DNA of 64,000 bases, taken from SZUA-36 sp963801195 (lineage in GTDB: Bacteria > Pseudomonadota > Gammaproteobacteria > Xanthomonadales > SZUA-36). The position numbers and the translations under genes were made by a program. Position 1 is the first letter of the stretch. Each line of letters starts with the position of its first letter. Below, piece by piece: positions 1 through 9,875 of this stretch. Under the pieces are notes generated by a model. That model searched no databases. It had not been told where the DNA came from and was given only the letters and a program-made list of their open reading frames with translations. The stretch covers positions 1 to 64,000 of the forward strand of contig CAWDDX010000006.1 in assembly GCA_963801195.1 (NCBI GenBank). Reading direction: 5' to 3'.

Positions 1-406
1 GATGTATTGCTGACGTATCGCCTTGATCGGGTTGGCCCTGGCCACACACGAGGCCGGCGGCGGCTTGTATTTCGTTGAGAAAGTAATTTTCAAAAGCGGC
101 TTTCAAGCGCCCTGTGGAGTTCACAATGTTGATGTCATCGCGTCTTCTGCACCACCCACCTGGTCTGGATTCTGGACATGACCGTTACATAATTGATTTC
201 CTAAACCTATACATGCAATAAAAATGCCAAATACTAAGTGAAAATATTCTTCGTAAAAACAACTATCTATGAACTTGCAAATCAAGGGTGTTCGGTTTAC
301 TGTACGTATTCGATCACACAAGTGTACGTTTTCGTACACAATCAAACTTTGGTCTGATGGCCATGTTTTTAACACTAACTACCGAAGCAGGGAGATTTAA
401 AAAGCG
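1..406. other. left edge, no supportable gene
   Basis: No gene can be supported here. On the minus strand a frame is open from a GTG near 124 to the window edge (about 41 codons). It could be the start of a gene continuing outside the window, but I recognise nothing in it. The stretch 180-400 is AT-rich and probably carries the promoter of the regulator gene starting at 407. A GGAGA at 391-395 lies about 11 bases before the GTG at 407 and may be its ribosome binding site. Confidence 0.3.
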
Positions 407-1788
407 GTGTCAGAGAAGACCAATATTCTTATCATTGATGATGATAAAGACATACTTTCGGCATGCCAGGTACTGCTCAAGAGACGCTTTGATGAGGTGG
501 TAACCTGTCGGGAACCACGCGACATCCCCAGCCTGCTGGCCGCACAGGATTTCCATGCCATCATGCTCGATATGAACTTCAGTCCCGGAGCGAGTTCGGG
601 TGAAGAAGGTCTGCAATGGCTCGGTAAAATCCTGGAAATTGATCGTGATGCAGTGGTGATAATGGTGACCGCATTCAGCTCGGTCGGCGCTGGCCGTCGA
701 GGCAATGAAACTGGGCGCCCACGATTTTATTGAAAAACCCTGGAACAATGAACGACTAACCTCGACACTGACAGCGGCAGTTCGTCTGCGTCGAAGCAAG
801 GAGGAGACGCAGCGATTCAGGCAACAAAACCGGATACTGACCGAAGACGTCTCCCGCCGGCACCAACCTATCATTGGTCAGTCAGATGCGATCAACGCAC
901 TGCTATCGGTTGTCAGGAAAAGCTGCACCGACCGACGCCAATGTGCTTATTCTTGGCGAGAACGGGACCGGAAAAGAACTGGTGGCGCACGAAATTCATG
1001 CATTATCCAGGCGCTCTGAACAGGCTTTTATCACTGTTGACCTGGGAACTGTTCCCTCTACGCTGCTGGACTCTGAGCTTTTTGGGCACAAAAAGGGTGC
1101 TTTCACAGATGCCCGCGAAGACCGCATGGGCAGGTTCCAGGCGGCCAATAAGGGAACGTTTTTTCTTGATGAAATCGGCAACCTGCCACTCAGCTTGCAA
1201 CCCAAGCTGTTGCAAGCACTCGAAACCCGAAAAGTTACGCCGCTGGGTAGTAGCCGTGCGGAGCCGATTGACATTCGACTGGTGAGTGCAACGAATGTCA
1301 CTCACGAAGAACTCCGAAATCCGGAGATATTCCGACCTGACCTGCTTTATCGTCTAAATACCGTGGAGATATATGTACCCGCATTACGCGAACGTGTTGA
1401 CGACGTCCCGCTTTTGGCGAACACGTTTGTGCGCGAATACAGCCGAAAATACAATCGTCAAATCGACGGAATCAGCAACCAGGCGATGAGGTTGCTGATG
1501 GACTACTCCTGGCCCGGCAATGTCAGGGAGTTGAGATATTGTATAGAACGGGCAATTATTCTTGCCGACGGGAATGAGCTTGATAAAAGTGACTTCACCT
1601 CGCTGGTGGAAACTGAACGACCTGCAAATGAGCCAGCCAGCGCGGTCGGGCAAACACTTGATGACATGGAGAAGGCATCTATCGAACAGGTGCTGAGGAG
1701 AAACCAGGGCAACATATCACACGCCGCCAGGGAGTTGGGACTGACACGTGCCAGTTTGTACCGGCGTATAGAAAAATTTGGTTTGTGA
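407..1788 (+). CDS. sigma-54-dependent response regulator, NtrC family (two frameshifts)
   Basis: This is a DNA-binding response regulator that activates sigma-54 promoters after phosphorylation by a partner kinase, most likely the one encoded next at 1798. It has three parts. The first is a receiver domain with acidic pocket IDDDKD and phosphoacceptor region AIMLDMNF. The second is a AAA+ domain with Walker A GENGTGKE, sigma-54 contact loop GAFTDA (usually GAFTGA) and Walker B FFLDEIG. The third is a C-terminal Fis-type helix-turn-helix. The start is GTG at 407. The frame breaks twice. An extra G near 686 interrupts the receiver, where SSV should run into ALAVEAMKLGAHDF. An extra A in the run at 918-921 interrupts the start of the AAA+ domain. 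Removing one base at each site gives a full-length protein of normal size. Either the gene is decayed or the consensus is wrong; the precise repair favours an error. Confidence 0.85.
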
Positions 1789-1797
1789 CAGGACCCA

Positions 1798-3165
1798 GTG
1801 GATGCTTCCCATATGAATTTTAAGCAGTTCAATATTCAAATTTCGCTGCGTATCGCAGGCCTGCTGGTTGGCCTGTTGCTGCTGGCTCTTGGCACAGTTT
1901 CCGATGTACGCAGTCCGCTACTTTTATTTCTACTGATCATTGTCGTTCTACTGGTTCATTCGCTGATCCGCTATATCAACCACACCAATCGTGAATTGGA
2001 GAGTTTCCTGGCCGGATTGAGATTTGGAGACTTTCAACAGACCTACACCATTGCGCACCTGGGTCCCTCCTTTCGGTCCCTGGAGAAAATGCTGCATGAC
2101 ACAGTGGGGAAATTTAAAAGTCTGCGCATCGAGAAACAAAAACAGGCCGTTTACAACCAGACCCTGATACAGCACATTCCGATTCCCTTTTTTATTGTTC
2201 ACAACGACGGACGGGTCGAGATACTCAACAACGCAACCCGGCGCACATTCAATGTTGCCGACATTACCAATACCGGTGAGTTGGTGCATTTTGGTGCCGG
2301 CTTTCAACGGGATGTACTCCAGATTCAGCCCGGAGAAGCCTTGCTCACCACGATCGAGTTAGCAGGTACGCAGGAACATTTCACCCTGGCAGCAACACAA
2401 CTCATGTCCAGTGGAAAAATCCATAAATTGGTTTCCCTGCAGAATGTCCAAAGTCAGATCGATGCAACCGAGCTTGCTACCTGGCAAAATCTTTTGCGTG
2501 TGACAAGCCACGAAATCCTTAACTCACTGGCTCCGGTTTCAAGCTGCGCCCAGACAGCGAAGACACTGGTTGACGAGGTCATCGGGAATGATATCCATGA
2601 CGAAGGCCTCGCGGAGGATTTACAAGATATTCAGGAGTCGCTTGACACCGTTTTGCGCAGAAGTGAAGGCCTGACACGGTTTATAAAGAGCTACCGGCAG
2701 CTCAGCAGAATGCCGCCGCCGAATAAAACCAGCATATTGGTTTCACAATATTTTCAGCATATACAGGTCCTGGTGAAGGATGAGCTTGCCCGGAAAAACA
2801 TCCAGCTTCACTTCCATTACAAGCCGAACAATTTGTCATTGTCGGCCGACAAAGACATGCTTGATCAGATCGTCATCAACTTGATCAGGAATGCTTCTGA
2901 CGCGCTGGCTGAAACCCCGGCGGCCGAAATTGAAATCTCAGCCTATACCGACAACAAGCTACGCACTGTATTGGAGGTGAACGATAATGGCCCCGGTATT
3001 CCTGACGATCTTGCAGAGCAGATATTCATGCCATTTTTCACCACTAAAAATCAGGGTTCAGGTATTGGCCTGGCGCTGGTTCGCTACATCATGTTGAGCC
3101 ATGGAGGGACAGCCACATATGCGCCAAACAAGGAATGTGGATCGCGGTTTCGACTTATTTTTTGA
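1798..3165 (+). CDS. membrane sensor histidine kinase with PAS-like domain
   Basis: A 455-residue membrane sensor kinase, the likely partner of the sigma-54 regulator immediately upstream (9-base gap). Two hydrophobic segments (about residues 20-35 and 41-58) anchor it, with almost no periplasmic loop between them. This suggests it senses a membrane or cytoplasmic cue. A linker and a PAS-like region (about 120-200) follow. The phosphoacceptor H-box contains TSHEILNSL (His near residue 238). The ATPase domain shows the N-box NLIRNASDAL, G1 box DNGPGIP and G2 region GSGIGLALVRY. The architecture resembles NtrY-like kinases, but no specific signal can be named. The start is GTG at 1798; an in-frame ATG at 1813 is an equally reasonable choice. 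Confidence 0.88.
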   Translation: MDASHMNFKQFNIQISLRIAGLLVGLLLLALGTVSDVRSPLLLFLLIIVVLLVHSLIRYINHTNRELESFLAGLRFGDFQQTYTIAHLGPSFRSLEKMLHDTVGKFKSLRIEKQKQAVYNQTLIQHIPIPFFIVHNDGRVEILNNATRRTFNVADITNTGELVHFGAGFQRDVLQIQPGEALLTTIELAGTQEHFTLAATQLMSSGKIHKLVSLQNVQSQIDATELATWQNLLRVTSHEILNSLAPVSSCAQTAKTLVDEVIGNDIHDEGLAEDLQDIQESLDTVLRRSEGLTRFIKSYRQLSRMPPPNKTSILVSQYFQHIQVLVKDELARKNIQLHFHYKPNNLSLSADKDMLDQIVINLIRNASDALAETPAAEIEISAYTDNKLRTVLEVNDNGPGIPDDLAEQIFMPFFTTKNQGSGIGLALVRYIMLSHGGTATYAPNKECGSRFRLIF

Positions 3166-3549
3166 CCAGTAGTCGATGTTACTTAAGCGAAACCAGGTGG
3201 ATCCCACTGGTCAATCATCTTGCGGCGCGCGGACGAAAGCCTCTCAAACATCAAGTGCGTGAATCGCTTGAATAAGTCATCGTCAGCTGGCAGAAGTCGG
3301 ACCTGCACAACCGATTGTTTATATTGATATTAACATGCCGGTTGAGCCAGAATTTCATCTTAGAACTGACATATTAACCCCAAAAAGCGTAATGTTTCCG
3401 ATAGGGGGGTGCTTAAATCGGTTAATTATTGATTTATAAAGTGTTAAATGGCTTGAATTCAACTCGTAAGTGCAACTCTGTGAATTTGGTTAGTGGGCAA
3501 GCTGCGGTAGCATTGCAGCTTTCTCCAACCGACCAAAGTAAGATACAAG
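3166..3549. other. intergenic region with a possible gene remnant
   Basis: No intact gene. On the minus strand, about 3182-3330 can be read without a stop as a C-terminal-like peptide containing FKRFTHLMFERLSSARR and ending at a TAA. It has no start and may be the tail of a gene lost when the neighbouring IS91 relic decayed. The rest is AT-rich. Confidence 0.25.
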
Positions 3550-4812
3550 GAAAAATAAACGCTATATTCACTTAGAAACTCAAAGTACCAAATTGCCATT
3601 CACACCCATCATTCAATTGAAATGGCGCACAAACTGGTCAACTTTGCGCGCTCAGATCTAAATATTGGCCGGATACAACTGTGTTTTCGCCAATCCTTGA
3701 ACCCGGGACGAGATCAGACCATACCGTTACCAAAATGGAAACAGCAAATCTGTGTCATGATTGAATCTGTTTTTTCAGTCGAATAAACCTGCCGGCAGGC
3801 TCGGCGAAGCCCGGCAATCCGGCAACAGCGCTGTCGCTGCAGAACTTGCAGTGTTTTCCAGGTGGGCAAGTATTTTCTGAATGACTACCGGGTCTTCAAT
3901 ACTGGCAATGATCCTGACATCACCACCGCAATTGCTACAGGTTTCGATATCAATATTGAAAACACGCTTCAATCGCTTTGCCCAGGTTATTGCCAGGGAT
4001 GGCATGTATGCCGGTTTTGCAGGAGCAAAAACGGCCATCGTTTTTCCGCTGGAGTTTGGTCGGCCTCATCAGCTGAGTGGCACTTTTTACGCTTGTCCCG
4101 CCTGGCTAGGTGTTACCTTTGAGCGATACTTGCTATTGGGTGCGAATACGCCATGAAACCGGGTTAAATTTACGCGTGGTTTGGGTACCAATGAAACCAA
4201 CCTGGCAAATAAGATCCAACGGCTCAAAAATGACATGGGTCGTACCATTGCGCCAGGGTGTTTTCAGCTCATAGCGCACCCTGCCGTTACGGGTCATCGA
4301 TAGCCGCTTTGTGGATACTGCCGGTCTGGTGATATAGCGGCACAATCGTTCCAGTTTCGCCCGTTCATTGGCTCTGGTGGCAACTCCGGCATGCACAAGG
4401 TGAATTGATGCGCAGCATCAAGAGAGGGTGCCCTGGGGTAGCGAAAAACCAGCTACATTGCCAACCCTGGTTGTAAACTGGATCATCTCCACAATCGGGC
4501 AAGGTTTGTAAAGTCATGACCTCGCCTACAGGGATGTAGGTGAGGGGCGTGAGCAGGACGCGGAAGCTTTACGACCTTGCTGTGGACCCATGCAATGCGG
4601 TAGGTAATGGAGCTTCCCAACAGGTCAATTGATGGGTCCTCATGGCCCAGGCCAGCCTCTCGACCGGTTCCCGGTCTCACCTTCTCCGAGACGGCCACCG
4701 CCTCATGGCTTAGATAGGCATTGCCGGTATCACGCTCCAGCAGACCTCTGCGTTCAAGGTAACCGCCGACACGGTGTGCGATGGTATGCGTTAACCTGGA
4801 CAGTTCATTAAT
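3550..4812 (-). mobile_element. IS91-family insertion sequence relic, truncated
   Basis: This is a decayed copy of the element found more completely at 9876-11.7 kb. Minus-strand pieces in several frames match the other copy: 3775-4000 (C-terminal WAKRLKRVFNIDIET with a CSNCGG zinc-type pair), 4133-4396 (ITRPAVSTKRLSMTRNGRVRY) and 4483-4812 (LTHTIAHRVGGYLERRGLLERD). The region beyond the transposase 3' end is also shared, beginning at the common sequence AAAAATAAACGCTATATTCA. Similarity ends near 4812, so the N-terminal half with the zinc finger and HUH motif is missing. Stops and frame changes inside mean it cannot make a transposase. Confidence 0.85.
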
Positions 4813-4823
4813 GGTGCAAAACA

Positions 4824-5195
4824 TTGAGCGCCAGGTCAAGTGGTTACAGCCTGGAACGACAGATGCTGGACACAATGGGCGTGGATGAAGCCACCTCATT
4901 GTTCCTGCGTAGCAAAGCGCGAATGACGGTTCAGACAGCGTTATGCCAGCAGTCATTCTTCACCAAGATACCGGACACCTGGTCACAGCTGGACGTAGCA
5001 ACTATTTCCGGCTTTTTGGCTGACCTTGCCGAATTCGGAGAAATTGAAGCCATAAGAAGATCAGCCATCCGGCAGTTCGAAATTGATCCCGAAGAGTTTG
5101 AGCAAGATCCTGTGTTATGCGACCAGCTCATGAATTTGGAAAGCGAAGAGATGGGTATCGCTTTGGGTAGGCTTGATCCAAAAACGTTAAAATGA
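4824..5195 (+). CDS. hypothetical protein beside the IS91 relic
   Basis: A 123-codon frame starting at TTG 4824, with in-frame ATG alternatives from 4863. The product is acidic, probably helical, and ends GRLDPKTLK. It has no signal peptide, membrane segment or motif I recognise. It begins exactly where similarity to the IS91 transposase stops. It may therefore be the surviving 3' part of a gene interrupted by the element, with its true N-terminus lost. I assign no function. Confidence 0.45.
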   Translation: MSARSSGYSLERQMLDTMGVDEATSLFLRSKARMTVQTALCQQSFFTKIPDTWSQLDVATISGFLADLAEFGEIEAIRRSAIRQFEIDPEEFEQDPVLCDQLMNLESEEMGIALGRLDPKTLK

Positions 5196-5525
5196 CGGAT
5201 GGGGTTCTATATCCAACGTAATCACTGGTTCTGAACCCAACCAAACGGGACTACAAATCAGGCAACCGGCAAAAGTCGAGACGCAAAAGTCGAGACAAAA
5301 GTCGAGTGACAAAGTCGAGACATCCATCGCTTTCGAAAACTTGCTTCCCAAGAGAGGTGGGTGTCCTGAACTGTTTTGCTTCCCTTTCCTGAAGCGGTAA
5401 AAAAAGATAACTTTGCGGTCTGCTTTGTTCACATTTCCAAGTGGAATCCACCAGAGTGTCCGGAATCATTCACCAAAAATGTATCCGGCCCCTTTAATCA
5501 GAAAAACACTGTTAGGGCGGGCTAC
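5196..5525. other. intergenic region, mainly repeats
   Basis: No gene is supported. The region holds the short tandem repeat at 5269-5321. It also holds sequence (about 5350-5500) with phrases such as GTGTCCGGAATCATTCACC and TATCCGGCC, which resemble debris of insertion-sequence ends. That resemblance is an impression only. Confidence 0.3.
5269..5321. repeat. four imperfect tandem copies of a 14-base unit
   Basis: The unit GCAAAAGTCGAGAC occurs exactly twice (5269-5282 and 5283-5296). Two shorter variants follow, AAAAGTCGAGTGAC and AAAGTCGAGAC. The repeat lies in non-coding DNA downstream of the hypothetical gene and the 3' end of the HupE-like gene. Confidence 0.7.
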
Positions 5526-6536
5526 TCAGACAAAAACTATCGCAGCTACCCGCTCGAAAAGCCAAAAGCAGGCTAAACCTCCGATGGCGTAAACCGTGGT
5601 GGGCAAGGCGAAGTCACGTGCACGGTTAACCCCGTTGAACTGTTTGGCAACCCAAATAACCGATAGAACACCAGCTATAAAGGCCAGTTGCCCCAATTCT
5701 ACGCCCACATTAAATGCGAAAAGGGCGAGAGGTACTTCATTTTGGGGAAGTCCGAGGTTGGTTAAAGCGCCCGCAAACCCAAAGCCATGCAGCAAACCAA
5801 AGGAGAATGCCACCATCCAGGGCCAGCGTGCGGTGGCGCTGTGTTTGCCTTGTCTGACCCGGAATATTTCGTAGGCCAACAGCACGATACTCAAAGCAAT
5901 CGTCGCCTCAACCGGCGCGCCCGGCACGTGTACAACGCCCAGGGTAGCCAGAGTCAGCGTTATTGAATGTGCCGCAGTAAATGCGGTTATGGTCCATATC
6001 AAGGTGCGTGTATTGCGCACAATCAGAATCAGCGCCAACACGAACAGGAGGTGGTCAAATCCCTCGAGGATGTGATCTATGCCGTGCAGCACGTAGGTTG
6101 TGAGGATGGCGAACTTGCTCTGGGCTTCAGGTATATCTACCCATGCCTGGCTGGGGTGCACCATTATTGTGGCTTGCTCGCCGTTCAGGTATTCAATGCG
6201 CACCAAAACGTCGGTGATCGTGGCCTGCAGGCCGACAATATCGATACGTTTCCCGGCAATGCCGTCCGCATCGGTTTCGATGACTCGTCGCTCAAGCAGG
6301 GAATCGCGCAGTCGTTGAGTGATGGGCTCGTCGGTGGAGTGAAACGACTCCGGTAGCCGCAGTGCGACCGGCAAAGGTTGGCCCACCAGAACAGGTGTTC
6401 GCCAAAGCAGTGCGTAGCGATTGGGAGACAGTTCTTTGAGCTCCAGATAGGCTGGGCGCGACTCATGAGCAACAGCGAGTCCCGAAAAAGCACTCAGGGC
6501 AAGCAGCACCAGCAACATAAGGGCTCGCAGCTTCAA
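5526..6536 (-). CDS. HupE/UreJ-family membrane protein
   Basis: A 336-residue membrane protein of the HupE/UreJ_2 family. Members are associated with metal handling (nickel or cobalt), although most homologues are uncharacterised. An N-terminal signal peptide (cleavage probably after AVA in SGLAVAHE) is followed by an extracytoplasmic domain of about 130 residues. A C-terminal block of about six helices carries the family's histidine-rich motifs: HGIDHILEGFDHLLF, TAFTAAHSITL and GLLHGFGFAG. Those histidines are plausible metal ligands. The gene overlaps the upstream peptidyl-prolyl isomerase gene by four bases, so the two are translationally linked. Confidence 0.88.
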   Translation of the reverse strand: MKLRALMLLVLLALSAFSGLAVAHESRPAYLELKELSPNRYALLWRTPVLVGQPLPVALRLPESFHSTDEPITQRLRDSLLERRVIETDADGIAGKRIDIVGLQATITDVLVRIEYLNGEQATIMVHPSQAWVDIPEAQSKFAILTTYVLHGIDHILEGFDHLLFVLALILIVRNTRTLIWTITAFTAAHSITLTLATLGVVHVPGAPVEATIALSIVLLAYEIFRVRQGKHSATARWPWMVAFSFGLLHGFGFAGALTNLGLPQNEVPLALFAFNVGVELGQLAFIAGVLSVIWVAKQFNGVNRARDFALPTTVYAIGGLACFWLFERVAAIVFV

Positions 6537-7504
6537 TCGTCAATTACCTGTGCTGGTTCGGGCTCAGCCAGAGGGCCTGGTTCGGTTGAAACCTGGGGTG
6601 CGGTCAAAGCTTCAGGCAGGATTACTTCGTACTTAGATCGCATGGCCTCGTAGGCCGCTTCCTTAAACTCTCTGCGCTGGTTGGCCATCCACTCAGATTT
6701 TACTTCGTTAGCGACCGCCTCAAACTCCGGCGTGACAGCGGGCACCAGATTGTCGATAAAAACCAGATGCCAGCCAAAACCCGACTCGATGGGACCCACC
6801 CAATGGCCAGGCTCAAGATTGAACAGTGCCATCGCAAACATGCCACCAAATTCCAAACCAATTTGTTCGGGAGTTCGTTCGGCGTAGTAGTCCTGGAACA
6901 TGAAGGGATCGCCAAGAGTGGTCACCTCTGGCGCATCAATCGCAACATTTTCAACCGAAGTCAGAGCCTCTTCGGCAACTCTTTGGGCCTGTTCTGCGTG
7001 TTCATCATAGGAAAAATAGATGTGTCTGAAACTTGCCCGCGGAGGAAACTCAAAATCCTGCGGGTGGTCGGTTAGCCACTGCATTAATTCTTCTTCAGTA
7101 GGCTCGCGCAGGTCAGACAGGTCTTCGGCCAGAAAATCCATCTTTTGCACCAGGCGCCGTTTGATGATGGTATCGTTTCGTTCCAACCCCATTGCTAAAG
7201 CTTCACGGTAGATCACTTCCTCGCGGATCCTGGCGTCCAGCAGGTTTTGAAATTGTGCCGGCGTCAGGTTTTCGAGTCCTTGAAGGCGCAAGCCAGCGGC
7301 CATTTGGGTGAGATCGTCTGTGGTCAGCACGATCTGACGATCGCTGAAGCTGACTTCAGGCTCACTAAACCAAGCGTTAGCGGCGAAGATCAGCGCTCCG
7401 ATCAGGCCAAAGATGACCAAGGGCTCGGTCATCCATCTTGTTTTCCACCTAAGCGAACCGGAGCGAACGACATTGACGTCGCCGCCCGGCATATTCTTAT
7501 CCAA
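6533..7504 (-). CDS. membrane-anchored PpiC-type peptidyl-prolyl isomerase
   Basis: A 323-residue parvulin-type foldase. One N-terminal membrane anchor (about residues 28-47, LVIFGLIGALIFAANAWF) is followed by a SurA/PpiC-like helical region. The rotamase domain contains the typical end GHWVGPIESGFGWHLVFI. It probably acts in the periplasm on a partner, perhaps the neighbouring DUF3604 or HupE-like proteins. It lies 8 bases after the DUF3604 gene and overlaps the HupE-like gene by four bases, so the three genes form one operon. The C-terminus is rich in Pro and Glu. Confidence 0.85.
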   Translation of the reverse strand: MDKNMPGGDVNVVRSGSLRWKTRWMTEPLVIFGLIGALIFAANAWFSEPEVSFSDRQIVLTTDDLTQMAAGLRLQGLENLTPAQFQNLLDARIREEVIYREALAMGLERNDTIIKRRLVQKMDFLAEDLSDLREPTEEELMQWLTDHPQDFEFPPRASFRHIYFSYDEHAEQAQRVAEEALTSVENVAIDAPEVTTLGDPFMFQDYYAERTPEQIGLEFGGMFAMALFNLEPGHWVGPIESGFGWHLVFIDNLVPAVTPEFEAVANEVKSEWMANQRREFKEAAYEAMRSKYEVILPEALTAPQVSTEPGPLAEPEPAQVIDD

Positions 7505-7512
7505 TGCGCTGT

Positions 7513-9774
7513 CTAGTGTTTGTCTGGAACTTGGCTAACCAACTTACCAGGAATGGGAATCACCTCGTAATTGGCAAAACCAAACTCATCGCTTCTGGCT
7601 AACAGTGTTTTGTCACCAGATTTGTAAGCGGTCCATTCAATCGGTTGCCTGCCAAAGTTCTCAACAATCTTGCCGCCGCTAACTTCGTAAGCGGTAGGGA
7701 TGCCAAGGTATGAATCACGAGAGGCAAAACCGAAATGCTGTGGCATTGCGTCTTCAGGTTCAACATTCCATAGCGTGCGTTGGCCGTCTTTTCCCCAGAC
7801 GATACGGAAAACCGCGCCTGTGACACTGTTCTTCAGCCAGACGTTTTTGCCGACGATAAGCGTGGTTAAAGCGGCCTCATCCAAAGCTGTGCCACCTTGA
7901 GATTTCAGATCGGCGATAGTGATACCACCCGCTTTGGCATTCTTTCTGGCGTCCGCAGTAGGTGTGTACCATATGGGTGAACTCCAGGCGCGTTCCTGTA
8001 CAGTTGCGGGAACATTCGCAGGAGGCAGCATGCCGAGTTCTTTGGCCTGTATGGTGGTCCAACGTGGAGTTTCTATTTCCAATACGCGAACATAGTAGAA
8101 CGCGTCTAAAGTGGCATCAAAGTCGGGGTCAGTCCAGACGGTTTTCAGTTCGGTTTTGCCCACTGTATTGGTGTAGCTGGCTTGTTCCAGATCCACGGTT
8201 GATTCTATCGCCGGTACTTTGCCGGTAATGTAATCAGGTTTGCGATCGCCCGCCCATACCACATCGTAAATCTTCTCGAAGCTCTGACCGTCTTTAGCCC
8301 AGCCCTTGACGATTTGTATACGGTCGAGATTGCCCGAGGTGGGATCTTTTACCGCCCAAACGATGAAAGAAGGTGATTGGGTTGACTTGGATGCTGGCAG
8401 GTCGCTACCCATAGGTACGCCATTGGCATAGGCATGTTCTACCCAGTCACGACTATCGACTGCATCTTTGGCATAGTCCCAGCCGCCGAAAAAGCGGACT
8501 TTTAAACGGGGGCCGCTGGTGCCATAAGTTTCTTTACGCTGCATGCCTTCAAACAGTGATGCGCGGGTGTTTTCGCCAGCCCAAATGGCGGTTAAACCAG
8601 CAGGGTTTAAAAAGCGGATGTCCATCCCGGCAAAAACATGTCCTTCCATGCGTTCTTTAAGACCGCCATCTTCGTTTGCATGTCCGCCGAAGAAGTTGTC
8701 TTGACGATAAGGTGCGGCTGCATTGTGCGAATCGGAACCGCCGACGATACCTGTCTTATAAGGGTTGTAGCCTTTGGCATCCTGCATCGCGATACCGGTA
8801 CCCAGTGCTTCACGAACATAGCTGCCGGGGATTTTTGGAAACTTGCCTTGTGCGTCGCCCAGCAAGTAGGACAGTATTTCAAAATTGGCAAACTCGTCAT
8901 TTGGCGACAGCAACGGATGTGTTTCTGAAGCGCCCTTAACCTGTTTGATCTCAGTCAGAAGGTCGTTGCGCATGCGGGCGTCAGCCCAGGCCTTGTCGAT
9001 TGGACGGCCTTTAAAATCAACTTCACTTGGGTACATCAACCCATCAGATACGTTGCCGTTGTGCGAAATGGCCAATAACTCGATGCCTTTTTCGCGCTGT
9101 AGGTCCATCCATGCCCACAAATCTTCGGGCGCTTGCGAGTCAAAGGATGAAAATGGCATTTTTGACAGATGGTCAGAACTCTTATAGAAGATATTCCGAT
9201 GCAAATTGGCGTTGTTTGGCGTGGAGGTCCATTCGTAAGAGTTAAACGCTGTAAACTTGCCTGGCTCGTTAGCTGCGTTGGCTATCTCATTGTTTTTGTC
9301 CCAGACTGACGCTGCAAGCGCTGGCGCGACCAACTCCGGGAAGGGCTTGTTATCGATCATGGTGTTGCCAAGCAACAAATAAATGCGTTGAATGTCTTCT
9401 TTGGTTTTAACGATCAGCCTTTTGCCGAGCTCGGTTTTGCTGAGTGCAGATCCGGGAGTATTGGCGTCCTGAATAATGCCGACATATTCGGAGTGATCGG
9501 TAACGCCCATCCAGTCAAGCGGCGTTGTGATCTTCATCTCGTAGCCCATCGCGTGCTTAATAGGCTTGCCTTTGGCGTATTCGTAAGCTTCTTTCGGGGT
9601 CGCTTTGGTATTGCCGAAAATATAGGCATCAAATGACCAGGCGGTGTGCAAATGGGTTTCACCAAAGAAAACCTGACGTTTGCCCGGGTCTTCTTCACCG
9701 AATGCGGGTGAAGTCACCAAGAGCAATGTAGCGAGTGAAATACTGATTTGCATAGTGAGTAATCTGACTTTCAA
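7513..9774 (-). CDS. secreted DUF3604-family protein
   Basis: A 753-residue exported protein of the DUF3604 family, whose members have a PHP-like metal-dependent hydrolase appearance but no settled function. A signal peptide (residues 1 to about 26, ending PAFG) precedes the motifs GETHLHTAWSFDAY, VTDHSEYVG, AISHNGNVSDG and VGGSDSHNAA. Their His and Asp residues could bind a metal cluster as in PHP phosphoesterases. It is first in an operon with the PpiC-type foldase and the HupE/UreJ-like membrane protein, which suggests an export or metal-loading partnership. The start ATG at 9774 has the usual n-region and hydrophobic core after it. Confidence 0.9.
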   Translation of the reverse strand: MKVRLLTMQISISLATLLLVTSPAFGEEDPGKRQVFFGETHLHTAWSFDAYIFGNTKATPKEAYEYAKGKPIKHAMGYEMKITTPLDWMGVTDHSEYVGIIQDANTPGSALSKTELGKRLIVKTKEDIQRIYLLLGNTMIDNKPFPELVAPALAASVWDKNNEIANAANEPGKFTAFNSYEWTSTPNNANLHRNIFYKSSDHLSKMPFSSFDSQAPEDLWAWMDLQREKGIELLAISHNGNVSDGLMYPSEVDFKGRPIDKAWADARMRNDLLTEIKQVKGASETHPLLSPNDEFANFEILSYLLGDAQGKFPKIPGSYVREALGTGIAMQDAKGYNPYKTGIVGGSDSHNAAAPYRQDNFFGGHANEDGGLKERMEGHVFAGMDIRFLNPAGLTAIWAGENTRASLFEGMQRKETYGTSGPRLKVRFFGGWDYAKDAVDSRDWVEHAYANGVPMGSDLPASKSTQSPSFIVWAVKDPTSGNLDRIQIVKGWAKDGQSFEKIYDVVWAGDRKPDYITGKVPAIESTVDLEQASYTNTVGKTELKTVWTDPDFDATLDAFYYVRVLEIETPRWTTIQAKELGMLPPANVPATVQERAWSSPIWYTPTADARKNAKAGGITIADLKSQGGTALDEAALTTLIVGKNVWLKNSVTGAVFRIVWGKDGQRTLWNVEPEDAMPQHFGFASRDSYLGIPTAYEVSGGKIVENFGRQPIEWTAYKSGDKTLLARSDEFGFANYEVIPIPGKLVSQVPDKH

Positions 9775-9875
9775 TTTGTATTGCTCCCGAAAAATTAGTC
9801 GTTTTGAGAATTTCTGTCGCAGTTTAAGCCATTTTTGTCATGAAAGTCACGATCTGTCTCATATTGAGAGTATAA

